The notes under the pieces were generated by a model. The model saw only the letters and a program-made list of their open reading frames with translations, had not been told where the DNA came from and made no database searches. This document shows, piece by piece, positions 1 to 13,300 of a stretch of 64,000 bases of DNA. This stretch comes from Seriola aureovittata. Its lineage: Eukaryota > Chordata > Actinopteri > Carangiformes > Carangidae. The stretch spans positions 10,264,501 to 10,328,500 of the forward strand of contig NC_079373.1 of the NCBI RefSeq assembly GCF_021018895.1. The letters are read 5' to 3'. Position 1 is the stretch's first letter, and each line of letters begins with the position of its first letter. A program made the position numbers and the translations under genes.

Positions 1-2210
1 CACACCTATTGCTTCTGACACTTAAGCCAATCACTGCTCTAGTGGACAGAGGGGGTCATGTGAGACCAGTTAAGTTTTTTATGGGGCCAGACAGGGTGGA
101 ATGGGACAGAGAACGCTGTCTTTTATGGACTATTGGGGATAGTGCACAACCATCTCAAGGCTATTAAAGGTCCCCGCAGCATAGAGACTCAGCCTGAGGG
201 GTGGGACATGTTGCACCTGGGCACTGGCGAGAGAAACAAGCTTAACCCCTTCTCTCCTCATCCCTGCTTTTCCTATATTGTTTCTGTTTCTCACCACTCG
301 TATACATTCTGTGTTTTACAATTACAGAGACTCCTGTATTCTGCGGACTAAAGGTTTTCATAATGTGAGGCGGGAGAGTTCAAGGGGGGCTCAAAAGGGG
401 AGACGTGAGTCATGCAACCTTTAAAGTTTGTACTCCTTCTCAGTCATAACTCAGTCATCTCAACACACAGATGTAAAACATATTTTTGGATTCAGCGTTC
501 AAGGATTTCGCTATCTCTGATGTCCATCACGGATAATCATGCGTAGATCTGCTTAGAAATCATACAAAAAAGACACTCCCTCCACTTGCCTGAGAATTAT
601 CACATTTTTAACTTTGCTTCAGTGTTCAAGTAATCCATAGTAGTCTGCACATCCATGGGTGCACTGCAAACAGGTATTGCTAATATCTCATTTGGCTTTC
701 TTTTAAGTGTGCCAATTTGCATGTGTAAACAAATGTAGACTAAAAAAACTAAACTAAACTGTAGATCACAGCTAGCTAACTAACTGACTCCATGGCAACA
801 TCATAAAGTACTTCCCATTTACATCCCCCAAAGCCCACTAGTTGTCTAGATTTTATCTGAGGGGGTCCCACAGTGTCAGACTTTGAAACCCTCTGCTTTG
901 GAAAAATGTACCTTTCACTTCTTGTTCACATACTGATGAGCTGCTGCATTCATGGTTGTGATAGTTCATCTAGAGCCAGCAGAATTACACAGGGAAAGCA
1001 AGCTGTATATATAGAGTATACCGTACCCTCTTGAGGTTAGCTTGTGGTTCTGGTTGGTTTTACTCTCAACAGGCAGCTGCAGGGATAAGGGAACTCACTT
1101 TTACTGACCTTTCCAGTCTCTGCTGACGGGCCTTTAAGATGCACATGTGTACCCGCATAAAGTGAAAGCCTGTATCAGTGGGAAGAATACTAGACCCATA
1201 AACCAGGATGTGATTAACTCCACTGTGGGGAGTAAGAGGTGGGGTTGTAGAGGCTGTACACCTAAATTAATTTCACTTTTTGAATTTAACTCACAATTTC
1301 CCCAGCCTGTGCTCCTGCATCCACCCATCCAGAGAGCTGAGCAGTTTACAGCCAGCAAGAGAGAATTTGTCGCTTGATTGGCTTTGTCATTTTGATTCAT
1401 GTGGGGCTCGATACTGAGTGTGTTATTTTGCGATCCGGGGCCTGTTCTCCTGCCGCACCATACTCTCCTCCTGGTGTTATTACCTCAGCATCATAGATCT
1501 GCCCTGTAAGAGATGAGTAGTCACAGGGGGGGACTTGGAAAATGATGAATAGTCAGAGGAAAGTTTCTTTTCTCTCACTTCCTAAATCTTGCTGCTGGTT
1601 GAAATCTCACTATCTTCACTTATTGTACCCTGTGCTGAGAGCCGAAGGTGGGTGGATGAAGGGGGTAACACAAGGAGCGAGTCTGAGTGAGAATCCAAGA
1701 GGAGTTGAATCAAGGGCAACTGGGTTGGTTGAAGATATTTGAAGACATTTTACCTCTCATCCAGGGCTTCCTCTATTCTGCTTTCATCCTCCCACACCAT
1801 TCTTAGGTTGTTCATCCCAAAATACTTAAAGATGTCTGTGAAGATTCTCAGTCGTCCAGGTCATGGTCATCCAAAGCGAGTGAAAAGATACAAGGGAGAA
1901 TATCGAAAAAGGCTTGATTTGGCATGGAGCACATGATACCAGCGAGGAGCGCATGATTGTCGATGTAACAGCCTCCTTTTCCTCTCTTGCCTGTTCTGAT
2001 GTTAGATGATCAGCTGCCAGAGGATTTCTCTCACCCGTCCTGGAGAGTGATGTAAACTGTTCACACAAAATCAGGTGAAGATTTATGTCTCTGATTCGTT
2101 AGCAACTATATCTTCTCTCATGAACCCGTGACACCCCATGAAGACCCTCAAAATGTGTTTCATGTGCAGCTATTTCTATTGCTAAGACGTGCTGTGCCAT
2201 GACATAAAAA
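1..2210. other. No gene seen; non-coding
   Basis: Only short ORFs without a recognisable product. Apart from the possible repeat at 1725-1960, nothing stands out. Confidence 0.6.
1725..1960. repeat. Possible dispersed repeat
   Basis: The blocks ttgaagacattttacctctc plus atccagggcttcctc, and gaagattctcagtcgtccag plus gtcatgg, are very like blocks I know from an abundant teleost repeat. There is only one copy here, so the call rests on memory of the family, not on comparison within the window. Confidence 0.4.
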
Positions 2211-2618
2211 CATTTTGACATTTTGGAAAATACACCACCAAGGGCTGCATGAGTATCTTGATACCACTCTCAGATCTGTAAATATGAAGCTACTGTCAGC
2301 AACTGGTTGATTTAGATTGGCTTAAAGATAGAGGGAAACAGCGAGCCAGACTAGAGGAAGTCACTGCTCTTAAAATCTCGTCATTAATACACTTTTGTTT
2401 AGATTAGATAAACAAAATATAAGATGTTACTTAGTCATCGTAAGAGATGCTGGTATGTGTGTGGGCAGAGCCATGGTAGTTTCCCCCCGTTTCCAGTCTT
2501 TATGCGAAGCTAATTGTCAGCTGGCGGTAGCTTCATACAGTAGTTACTGTACAGATACGAGAGTGGCATCAATCTTCTCATCAAACTCTCGGTTGCACCC
2601 AAAACTATCCCTTTAAGT
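2211..2618. repeat. Inverted-end dispersed repeat, family A, copy 1
   Basis: The left end (cattttgacattttggaa, gataccactctcagatctgt) and the right end (acagatacgagagtggcatc, actatccctttaa) are imperfect inverted repeats. The centre, aggaagtcactgctctt near 2355, recurs in copy 2. It resembles a very abundant short non-autonomous DNA element of teleosts. The ORF across it (2395-2616) is an accident of the repeat. Confidence 0.65.
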
Positions 2619-3445
2619 CAGATAAATGTGTCAAAAACTCCATCATTAAAATATATATATATATTGAGCTATCTCCGGCCTTCTGCCTATACTGTCCCGT
2701 TTATCTGTTTCCCCTGTCTTTCCCTTCTCTTCCCTCGCTCTGCTTCACTGCAGCCTGGACTTGTACGCCATGTGCTTCATAGCCTGTGGATACAGGAGTG
2801 GAAGTGACAGGGCGGGACAGCCACTGTCCCCACAGGGACGTGATGTCCTTCTGCCTCAGCAGTGAACGAGACTCAAACAGTCCTACATGAAAGCTTCAGT
2901 CCAAACTCACCATGACAGAAAGCCTGGCGCCTCAGCTCAACCCTGATGGCGACTGGACACTCAATCTGGTCTGAGCATGAGCCACGTTTACATACACATA
3001 TGTTCTGAAGAAGTACCTTCAGGATCGGGAATTATATTGGAATTTCAGATCCATCCATGAACAGAGGACATTATGTACAACAGGTTTGACACTGCAGTAT
3101 TCTCAACAGGTGCCATGAGTCTGGCTCCGAGCCACTGCCCAATAGTCTGTGGTGAGGAGATAGAAAATGGCAGCAGCAACGCCATCGAGTGTCATTATAA
3201 ATCACTCATAGAAGAGTTTTACTGGCCCGTCTGCTTTAGTGCATATGCAGACGTGCTAGTAAACCTCAGACGTCTGCCCTGTGATTGGAGAGAGAAATGA
3301 TGGGCCTCTTGGTTAATGGGGAAAGCAACCGGCGGAGGAAGCCTGTGTTTTTCTACCTCATCTGGCTTAGATTAGAGTGCGCCTGCACTCGACTGTCACA
3401 GTGAGAGTGGAGAGGAGATAGAGGCATTAAGAGATGAAGAGAGTA

Positions 3446-3478
3446 AGGAGGGAGGGAGGGGAGGGGAGGGGAGGGGAC
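3446..3478. repeat. GGGAG/GGGGA purine tract
   Basis: Repeated ggagg and gaggg units form a purine-only strand. The minus-strand proline- and serine-rich ORF here (3353-3589) is a by-product. Confidence 0.85.
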
Positions 3479-4577
3479 AGAGAAGGAAGGGGGGAGTGAA
3501 AAACAATAATATAGACAGAGAGCAGCGAGGAAGGAGAAAAAGCATTTGCGGAGGGTTTTAGGATTTGTGATGAGCTCTGGCTCTGTCACCCCGAGTGCTT
3601 AGCACAAGTCAGAAGCATAAACCCTTTAGATAGGCCTTGTGTAACAATGGAGGAGGAAAAAGCTCTTAAGACAAAACCATGAATGAAAGCAGAGTGTATC
3701 AGTGCAGGGAACGGAGCCAAATGCGACTGCTTGCCCCTGGCACGTCCTTTCCCACTAACTGAGAGCACATGCCTGGCACATGAAGACAACTTTCCCCCTC
3801 TTCACCTTCAGAACATCCTTCTGCCTCAGCTGCTGCCCCCCTCCTCCTCTGCTAATTCACTCAACGTGGCCCCTAACACTGTGACAGTTGCTCCCTGCAC
3901 TCCAAAAAGGTGAGGGTATTCATATCTCTCCCACTGCAGGTTAGTGTTGTTCACATGGTGTGCCAGCTTTCTCGCAGACATGATGTACCTGCACACTGAC
4001 AGAAACAAGTAACGGACATGCTGGAACTAATTGTCTCATCTGTTGACAGCTGCACTGAAAGCCATTTCTAAGGGTTTAAATTAGTTTCCCAATGTCAGTG
4101 CTGGCACTCCTCCCTTATCTGTTTTTTGTTTTTTTATCCAGGCAGTCTTTATGCTCCTCTCTGCATCTGGAAATCAGTCTTGGGGTTGAAGAGATGTTTT
4201 TTTTTTTTTTTAAGTGGCATTTTCCGTGTGCATGTATTTTGTCTAATAAATGTTTGTGTTTACATGTGTGCGAGTTAATCCGGGCTTTCAGACAGTGAGC
4301 TGAGTGAGGGGATTTGGAGTGTTTTGAGCCCGTCTGTTTCAGTTTGTTGTGTAGCCTTCGTGCAGACAGCCTTTCTAGGTCAGGCCTAATTGACGACCTG
4401 TGTTAATAACAGTGAGTGGCATGTGTGGGTGTATTTATAAGTGTGTGTGTGTGTTCATGTCCTGGATTTTGCTGTCTCACTGTCCTCAGGCACAGCTGAG
4501 ACCCCCCCTCCAACCAGCCCCCCAAAAAGAACCCAAACTCCCTGGGGTTTGATCTCAGTGGGACATAGAGGATTGGG

Positions 4578-4578
<1 letters not shown>

Positions 4579-4648
<70 letters not shown>
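4579..4648. repeat. (TG)35 microsatellite
   Basis: A perfect TG tract of about 70 bases. The ORFs running through it on both strands are products of the repeat. Confidence 0.97.
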
Positions 4649-4652
<4 letters not shown>

Positions 4653-5544
4653 TCCTGCTGTCACTGTAGGCAGGCTGGTCTTCATCCACACCCTCGTCTC
4701 TTTTGTCTCTACATGGGGTCTCTGTCCTGCTCCCACTCACACAAGAGTGGGGCATGCTGGGGGTTGCAGTCTGAACAAATAACATCATGTCTAATGGGTG
4801 GACAATACAAAGCACTCTTACACAGCAGGCAATTTTTCCAGTGGACACCAATTATGAATAAATCCTGAAATAGTTGGAAATAATAATACCTCAAATAACA
4901 GCAAGAATTACAGGTTTGATGTCCATACAAGACTGACAGAACCTCATTCATCTCCAGCAGGATGCAACAGTTAAAAGGAGAACCAGAACTGAGAATATTA
5001 GCTCTTATTTTGTAGATTTGTTGATCATTTCTATTGCATAATATAGTACTGTACTGTATTCACAGTAGTCTGGCCTAAAGGTTAAATAGACGGGCTGTTG
5101 AGTGCAAACAGGAAGGAGAAATCTAGGTGTGTAAAATAAAAAAGCAGTGCTTGGTAATGAGGGAGCATTACCACCTCAAAGCCTGGCGGCCCTGAATAAA
5201 TCAAGTTTACAAAAAAGTATTTTGGAACACAATATTAGTACAGTGAAGTCTGATGGGGCACAAATTCGAAGGGTCAAATGATCAGACAGGTTGTAAACAA
5301 GCAAACATTTAAATCAGATTATCTCAACCCTTTTATTTGGAGGTAAAAATGAAAGTGGACACACCCTAAATATCACAGAGAACATTGTTTGTGCACATAA
5401 AAATGTTTAATATGGGGGAGGCATAGCCGAACCAAGAAGCTCTTGTTATTCCTGCCACATCTGACTTGCTTTGAATGATGTTGCTTCGCCACCTGATTTC
5501 AGTAGTTGAAGTATAATCTTATTATTATCGCTCGGAAAAATAGC

Positions 5545-5605
5545 CCAGACTATGAAAATAAGACCCAAGTTGTAATAAACTGGAATTATCCTCTAAATCT
5601 TTACA
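5545..5605. repeat. Family D end fragment
   Basis: gacccaagttgtaataaact, then ggaattatcctctaaatct, matches the right end of the 42610-43216 element (ccccaagttgtaataaacc, then aaaattatcctataaattct). No matching inverted end was noticed nearby. Confidence 0.45.
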
Positions 5606-5954
5606 CTGTCTTCCATGTGTTTTATGGAAGAGATTTTGAAGGAGCTGCTGCTATAAATCACTTCACTGGTCTAAGGCCAAAATATATTTCTAATATGTTT
5701 GAAGTGTATATAAACCAAGTAGGTCACTAAGATCTCCAGGAAGCATTCAGCTAATGGATTCTCACTGTGAACCAGTGGTTTGAAACATGTTTTAGCTGCA
5801 GCTTCTACACAAATAGAAGTGATAGTATTTTTTAATATTAAATGTGCCCTGACTTTAGCCACTTTCAAATCTACATGCAAAACTTTTTCTCCACCTGCAA
5901 CTGATTAAATTTCTCTACTGCACTTGAATTTGACAACTTATTACTGCACTAACT

Positions 5955-6115
5955 GCATTAGAAAGATTTTCCCTGACTTTTTCTTTGTGATCTATTTTTC
6001 ATTTTGTTCTACTTTAATTGATTTTATTTGCCTGTCCATGTTTTTAAATGTTGTCATAATGCATCTCTTTGTGTCATGTTAAGCATTTTGAATTACCTCT
6101 GTGTTTGAAAGGTGA
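5955..6115 (+). repeat. Possible LINE 3' tail
   Basis: The T-rich stretch ending ttaagcattttgaattacct plus ctgtgtttgaaaggtg resembles the 3' ends of L2/CR1-like LINEs in fish, which read AAGCACTTTGAATTGCCT. No coding part is present. Confidence 0.35.
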
Positions 6116-7803
6116 TGAGCTAATGAACTTTCTTTGTCTCTGCCTATCTCACAAGGTCATCCTCGGTTGGAAGGTGAAAGTCTTTGAGAGACAGACTCCT
6201 GTCATTACAGAGGAACTATGTCATCATGGGGAAAGTGACTAACTGTATGATGTAAACCCTCACCTCACAACTTTTTTTTCACCAGGAAAAAAACTCAACT
6301 TTTCCAGCTCCATCCTCTGGTGGAAGATATTATGCCTTTTCTTCACACAATGAGAAAACTTCCTTGTTAATCTTGCAGGAGGCACTTTGAGCCAGCGCAT
6401 GCATGCATGCTGAGTCTGGAAGTGAGAGCTGTGTTACCTTGAAAGCACAAAGTCAGTAAGCTGTTCTCTCTTGAGCAAATCGCTCCTGCTGCTCGGCCTT
6501 CTAATCCCTCATGAGCTGCTGTGTTCAACTCACACTATAATAACACTTCATTTCTTTTTTCTGACACAAGCCTGAGCGTTATCTGTGCTTCCTGTCTTTC
6601 ATTTGTTTCTCATCCACCAGCTGTAGCTGGAAAGACTCCCCTTCTTTCCCCACCTATATTGTATCCCAGAAGTGTCGCTGCTCCCAGGGCAAAGAGAAAT
6701 CATGTCCGTGTTCACAAGAGGTTAGTGTTCTGACAGACTGAAGCCCAGAACACCAGGAAGAGCATGAGTGTGCGTACGAGATGGAGAAAAGTGAAGTAAG
6801 GGTGAAATTATTTGTTTGTTTATAGTGAGTGAGTGTGTTCATATGTATAATAATTCTTTCAAAATTCTCCCATCCACTAACATCTGAAAGCAGAAGGACA
6901 ATAAATCTCTGGCTCCTTGTTAAGACAATGTTTTGGGCTTGGACTCAGGAACACATTGGTCTGTGGAATGTGAATGTGATAGCTTGTAATTCCTCACATC
7001 TGCTTTCCTCATAAGCGTCCACATCTTTATATGGTCAAAATATTCTGTGTGGCTCCCGCTATTTGGTAACAATGTCTAGAAATGGCCTGAGATCATCTAA
7101 TCACGTCCATATCCACACTTTGACATCTGTGGTGTAGCCTATTCTCAGAGGAAACAATGAAGTGTGTAGTGCGCGCTCTCTGCTTCAACAACACGTGTCC
7201 TTGTGATGTTTAAGTAGCTACAAATGAACATTAACATGCATGTTGCCGCTGGAGCACACTTAATGTGCACATCGTTTCCCATCTCTGTGAGAATCATGCT
7301 ACTTTTGTCTGTGCAGACTGATGATGCCAAATCCTGCTTGGCTCGCTCACTGAACCCTGTTGTCATGGCGACAGAGACGTCGTGGCAGTTGGAGTGCATC
7401 TCCTTTCGAAAATAAGACCAGCACAGAGCATTATGCCTCTACTCGTGCTTCCTCTTTACTATTAATGGACATAAATATTTATACGGTTTGGAGGATATTT
7501 TCACGGTGGAGAGCCGGTGGCCTGTGGTGAGCAGAGACATGACCTGATGAAGTGGACGGTGTCAGATGCTTGTGACTGTGTGCTCATGTGTGGATGCTCA
7601 AGTGCATCTCTCAGCACCCTTTAATCTCACACAAAGGAATAATTATGTTGGATTTGAAGGTAACATATAAACCGGGCTTTTATTGTGTTTAACAAACATA
7701 TAAATCTCCCTCTGATCTCCAGCGGTGACTCAAACTTGAGTCATTAGTCTCTGTTGCAGAGCGCTGATAATGTAGTACCTTCACAATATTCTTTACCTCC
7801 AGT

Positions 7804-8120
7804 GCTGTTGCAGTTAGTTGATTGAAATTATTAGTCAGCAAACAAAAAATGTATTTACCAAACAAAAATACCAGACAACCAATTCCAGTTTTTCAGATGT
7901 GGTGATTTGCTGGTTTCCTTTGTTTTATATCTCTGTAAGTTGAATATATTTGGGTTTTAAGGTTTTAAATCGGACAAATCGAGCACGTGAAGACACCAAC
8001 CATGAGTATAAGAACCTCTAATGGAAATTTTCCCTGTTGTTTGACAGGTAATTGATCAATTAAAAAAAATAGCTGAAAATAAAATTAACTTGGTTAATTG
8101 ATGTAATAAGTTGACATAAT
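7804..8120. repeat. Dispersed repeat, family B, copy 1
   Basis: It opens with gctgttgcagttagttgatt and contains tttgctggtttcctttgttt and atatttgggttttaaggtt; it closes AT-rich with several attgatt motifs. The same ordered blocks occur in the copy at 27430-27688. It resembles a very common short teleost element whose ends read GGGCTGCAACTAACGATTA. Confidence 0.6.
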
Positions 8121-8180
8121 TTTTTTGTTACTTGTCAAGTCAAGGTCAATGAAATTTAAATAGCATTACAACATTTGTTT

Positions 8181-8592
8181 AAAGGAATAGATGTGTGGGA
8201 AATAAACTTTCAGTTCAATGAGAAGGTTGATACCGCCGTCATGTCTGTTAAATGGCTGGTTAGTTTAGCTTAGCATAAAGCCTGGAGGAAGAGGATATCA
8301 CTATTCTGATGACAAGATTCAGGAAGCCACTGCTCTTGGCTAAGAAACCGTCCGGCCCATAATCCCTCAGACCAGTTGTAAAATGTCATTTTTACACTTT
8401 TGTTATTGTTGTTGTTAAATTAACGAGGTAAATCTTAATTGGCTAGTTTCCGAGGTGCTGGTAGGCGGACCCTGTTACCTTCACACAGACCCCGGCCAGC
8501 TGTGATATCAATCTTCTCATCCATCAAGTCTCAGCAAATAAATACATAAAACCAGTAAGTACATTTTGCAATATGTCAAACTAGTCCTTATT
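8181..8592. repeat. Inverted-end dispersed repeat, family A, copy 2
   Basis: It begins aaaggaatag and ends aaactagtccttatt, with the inner blocks gagaaggttgatacc and gatatcaatcttctcatc forming imperfect inverted ends. The centre aggaagccactgctctt (8321-8337) matches copy 1 in the same orientation, and ttagcttagcataaagcctgg is the diagnostic internal motif. Confidence 0.65.
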
Positions 8593-10059
8593 TAACATAT
8601 TACAGGCCTCTGTTAAATAAGTCTGGATGACAAAAGTCTCACTGAACAGACTGCTACCATTGTCAAAACCAGGCAGGAGAGTAGCTTTGCTTTCATTGTG
8701 ACAGGGATTTTACAGTCTGAGTACAGTCCAGCCAACTTGCAAAATGCCTAAACCAAACAATGTGGAGAAGGAAAGGGAAATCAGCATTACACAGGAAGGA
8801 GCAATACAGGCCTACATTAAATAAATCCACTCCAACCTAACTTCATTTGCTTTTCTTAGCTTTTCATAAACGACACTCACTGGCTACAAGGTCACCCTGT
8901 CACTTCAATGTGATGTTTGAGATCTATATTTCATTGGCTTGTGTGTTGCCAGTATTTCACGCTCGTCACCTCGCATCTCCATTTCTCTCCCCAGTTTTGT
9001 TCTCCAACACACACTTCCTCTTTTGTCTCTCTTTTTTTGTCTAAAGATTCTTTTGAATCTGTAACATTATTTCTGGTAAAAGTGCACGATAGAGGCTCCT
9101 CCCTGAGGGCTTCCCACAGTGGGCTCAGCTTTATAGCAGATTAAATCATAAGTAGAGCCTGTGGAATCTACAGGGAGAGAAGAAAAATCACCCTTTTTAT
9201 ATTTCATTTGCATGCTTTCCTCATCTTTCCTCCAGGCCTTTTGGTTAACGTGACCCACCTCCCATGGCTGTCTCACAATCTATCCTCTCCATAATGACTA
9301 ATTTAAATGGCTTTGATAATCCGTTAGTACTATGAATTAAATAGCTATTAGAGGAGGGTTCACAGGGAACGGAGTGAAGGGAGGATGTGGCCTGAATCTC
9401 CTCTCCATCTCGCCTCTCACTCTGCAGAAAAGTCTTTTAGACTTATTTAAAACAGTTCTGATTTAGCCTTCTCAATCAGAGCTGGACTATTTATTCTTCA
9501 AAGATAGAGTTAAAATATCACTATTTGAACAGACATTGACATTTGGCATTGATAAGTATGTTCAAACACAACACACACCACCATTTACATCCTATTATTC
9601 CAGTATTTATAGCCTCAGGTACAACATGACTGGAGTCTAACTTTGTAGAAGACTCTCCATCTTCATTTGTTCAGTAGCTTTATTTTTTACATTTTTATTT
9701 TTCTAGTTTTTATCAACCAGCAAGAATAGGCATAAAGCTTTCAAGATAGTGCCTTATCAGGACAGGTCACTGGAAGACAAATTGCTCTGGCTTTGTAGCT
9801 TAGTAAAAGACATCACTTCTCTCAAATAGCTGTTTGATTACAGATTACTGTCCTGTCTCTACCCACCTCCTGCCACCACTATCACTCTTACTGTAAGATG
9901 GGAAGAAGTCTATATTACTTGCAATCTCCTCCTCCCCAGGCTGTCGATGTATCAAGTTTAGATACGGTTTGATTTCTGATAAAGTAAATTATAGTCCCAT
10001 ATCAACAATGCCTGCATGAGCACTGCAATAGGCTCTCTATTGTGCCCACGCCATTTACA

Positions 10060-10385
10060 GTATATGCAAATGTTTTAGGCACTTCAGATGTTTAGATTCT
10101 TGTCCATCACACAGTACTATCAGGGACGGGCCTGATGGGTCCCAAATTCATTCTGTGGCAGCACAACCACCCACAGCCAGAGCCCTGATCTCAACATCAT
10201 GGAGTCAGTCTGGGCTCACACAGAACACACTGAGACGGACTAAACCTACAGGAGAACTGTTGCAGGTTCTCCAAAGATACTCAGATCAACCTGCCTCCCA
10301 AAGCTGTGGCAGGTTTACGGCACATAATATGAAGTTAATCGATATATAAAAACTATTCATGGCTTTAATTATTGAGACAATCCCC
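10060..10385 (+). mobile_element. Tc1/mariner-like transposon remnant
   Basis: Frame +3 at about 10178-10219 reads QSPDLNIMESVWAH. This matches the SPDLNxxExxW block around the last catalytic residue of Tc1-like transposases; the downstream translation keeps the spacing of that family before decaying. The left end (10062-10083, atgcaaatgttttaggcac) resembles the terminal sequence of a common fish Tc1 family. Most of the transposase is deleted. Confidence 0.6.
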
Positions 10386-13300
10386 ACTTGTGTCTTAGTC
10401 TTAAACCTCTGCACATTACAAAATTCAACACAAACAACATCCTGCAAAGCGATACATAGAACTGAATCAGCGCTTCTCTAAAACAGTTTCATTAAAAACT
10501 GAATAGTATAACCTTCATGAAGGAGGATTTATTGCAATATATGCAACATATTAAAGACAACTCCTCATCAGACCCTCTGGATTTATGCATTTAGATTCTA
10601 ATCTAAGTCGTTTTTGATGATCATCACCACCTCGGTTTGAAGGTGGTGAGACCAGCTTCTTGGAAATGTCTTACAGCAGATGACCTCATATCATTACGGT
10701 GTCACACAGGTCAGCTTTTTTTTTTTTTAACCGATATATTGGAGCCCACGCAGGCATGAGAGAAGGTAAGTCGCACTGACAGATGTGCAGTAAAAGACAC
10801 TGTCTGATGTTATAGCTTTTGCCTGTCGTGTGTAGTGTGCTTGTTTTCCTGGAATCCCCACATGCCATGTAGAAAGCAGAGAAGCCGTTCACTGTAAATT
10901 ATAGACAAAACACACACTGTAGTCAAAATATCTCTCTTTGCTCCTCTTTTGGACTCGTGGGTGATATCTTTTGACTGGTGTTGGCCTGAAAGAAAATGAG
11001 AGGTAATTTGCTCCTGTGTATCAGCAGTGTGTAGTTTTTCACACCGCCTCCAGGAAAGGGGAAAGTGCTTTCATTATTAAACAAGGCCCTTCGGCGTCGG
11101 ACATCTGTATCGTTAGCAGTAATTAATTCATGTTTCCTTCAGGATAAACAGTTTAATAAAGAAATGGAAAGCAGCTGAGTTGGAAGCTCTTGACACAAGG
11201 TGAGTGGCTGGAGCGGATTTACAACAAGTCTTCCTGTTACGCTCAAAACGAGGAAAACTGATGGAGGGGGCTTGCTTTTTTTAAATGAGCAGTATTCCCT
11301 GAATTCACATCTCACGTTAAAGTTTCATGTATCTGTCAGTTTCTGAGTGGTATCGTGGAGTCGGAGCAAATTGAACATTCATCCCAAGGGGGAATAAATA
11401 TCGCATCAAAGAATCAGATCCTTTTTATTAAGAATATGTACACTGCCAACTGACAAAGGCATCATTTCTCCCCTGATGGACTTGGCCTCACGGAGTTATG
11501 ATTTAAAAATGAGCTTTTATATGAAACTCGGCAGTCTTGTGTTTCCCCTGGAGCCGCCTGCTGAGTTTTGACAAGGAGAGTCAAATAAGAGCCAACCTGT
11601 GCTGCTTTTCCTTTCCTATTTGCTTTTATTCCCTCATTGCTTTCCCCTTCTCATTAAGTCCATCTCATATGGTATGTGACATGTTTGCAATTTATTCTTC
11701 CCTGCTGCAACAGATGGATTTCTACATAGGACTTTGATAAGACAGTGTTTCACAGCTGACAATTTTAGCTCATTGGCTGACCTCTGAATCTCCACTGCTG
11801 ACGGTGCTTCAAGGTTGAATGTCCAATCAACATTCGCCACCTTGACCTTGTCTTGTCCTTGTCTGGAAATAATTACACTACTGTGACTCGGTTTCACATG
11901 ATAGACCGTTCCAATCAATCACCTGGATTATCTTTGAACACCCATCACATCTTCACATAATGAGACCGAGATCTTCAGTAAATGAATGTGTCACATCACT
12001 CAGACGCGATGGAGATCTTCTTTGCCCTGGTGGACGAATAAATGTCCATTTCTTGTCCATCGCCCCACTGTCTTTGACAGATTTGTTGCTGTCACGACCC
12101 TTGCAGCCAAAGCAGGTGACCAAGCTGTAATTACAGTCTTCATTTAGTATAATTAATATCAACAAATCTTAAAGCGATTATTTATTACACATAATTAAGA
12201 ATAACATACATTTGGCAGATTCAGAGGCAGGGTGGTGTTGTGAGTAGGAAATTGGATTTAACACGTGGAGGCAAGCTCCCCGGGCCTTTTATGCTGATAG
12301 GGCAAACATGTTAGCAATCTGTTGCCTGTTTACACATCCAGCATTTATGGAGCAACATTAGCACTTGTTTGGAGTTGGACTGTTTGTGTCTACAAGATTA
12401 ATGTATTTCCAATATTCACTTTCCTTTTACCTCTATATTGGTCTCCACCAACTCCTCAGGGAAATATCTGTTTAGCTCTTTAGCTACTAAATGCTCTGTG
12501 GGGTTCACCAGAGCATCTCTAACTGTATGTCTGCAGTTTGGTGCTGGACAGGCAGAGTAAAGTGGGTTTTTACAGCTTTTTTTTTTTTTTTTTGCTGGAA
12601 ACCGCTGCCTGCTGCAACTGACAGCGATGCTATGAAAACAGTGAGAGCGAACGGAAACAGTGAAATTGTCGGCCTGTGCTGGAAGACGCTAAAACACGAG
12701 CATTTTCACCTTTCACATTTACATAGTCATTCGATCCAGTTTTCAATATAAAACTATTGATCACATTAGCTTTAAACAAACATTTAAAACATATCAAACC
12801 CTAGTAAGAATCTGTACAGTCTCACATTGTAATTCTTATTTGAAAGCCTGTTATGGCACCATAGTACTGAAGGCTACTGAGCACGATGCTTTTGGCGGAA
12901 GGGGTTTTCAGCAAATGAAAGCTTTTGCTCCTGGCCTTGTATGACCATTAGGGGCTGATGGTGGAGCCCACTTATGCAGTAAGGTCTGTGTGAGGATGAG
13001 GAGGATCAATAAAGAACTAGTGTTTCTATTGTTTTCTCCTTCAAGATCACCACTCTGAGATTTTTTATTTTTCAACCAGCTGATTTAACTGATTTAAGTG
13101 TTGTCTGATGGAGAAAATATATCCAAATAAAACATGAAATGTGAAGGTTCTTTTAAGGCTCTTTAAGCATGACATCACCCTTTCTCCATGCAAAGGTGTT
13201 TATTCATTTAGCCATGGAAACAAGACCATAAAATAAAAAATCCATGCATAGCAGTATGTTTTGTTTTGGACACTGGTTTTTGGTTATTCCCTGTGTCAAA

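Larger units (their letters stand above)
2619..7803. other. No gene seen; non-coding
   Basis: It holds the purine tract at 3446, the (TG)n tract at 4579, the family D fragment at 5545 and a possible LINE tail at 5955. I could not support any ORF as coding: they are short, lack splice context and match no family I know. Confidence 0.6.

Noticed and set aside
4441..4851. Cys-Val and Thr-His repeat proteins
   Set aside because: They are translations of the (TG)n tract on both strands; the same applies to ORFs at 19079, 29012-29393, 49425 and 54105-54648.
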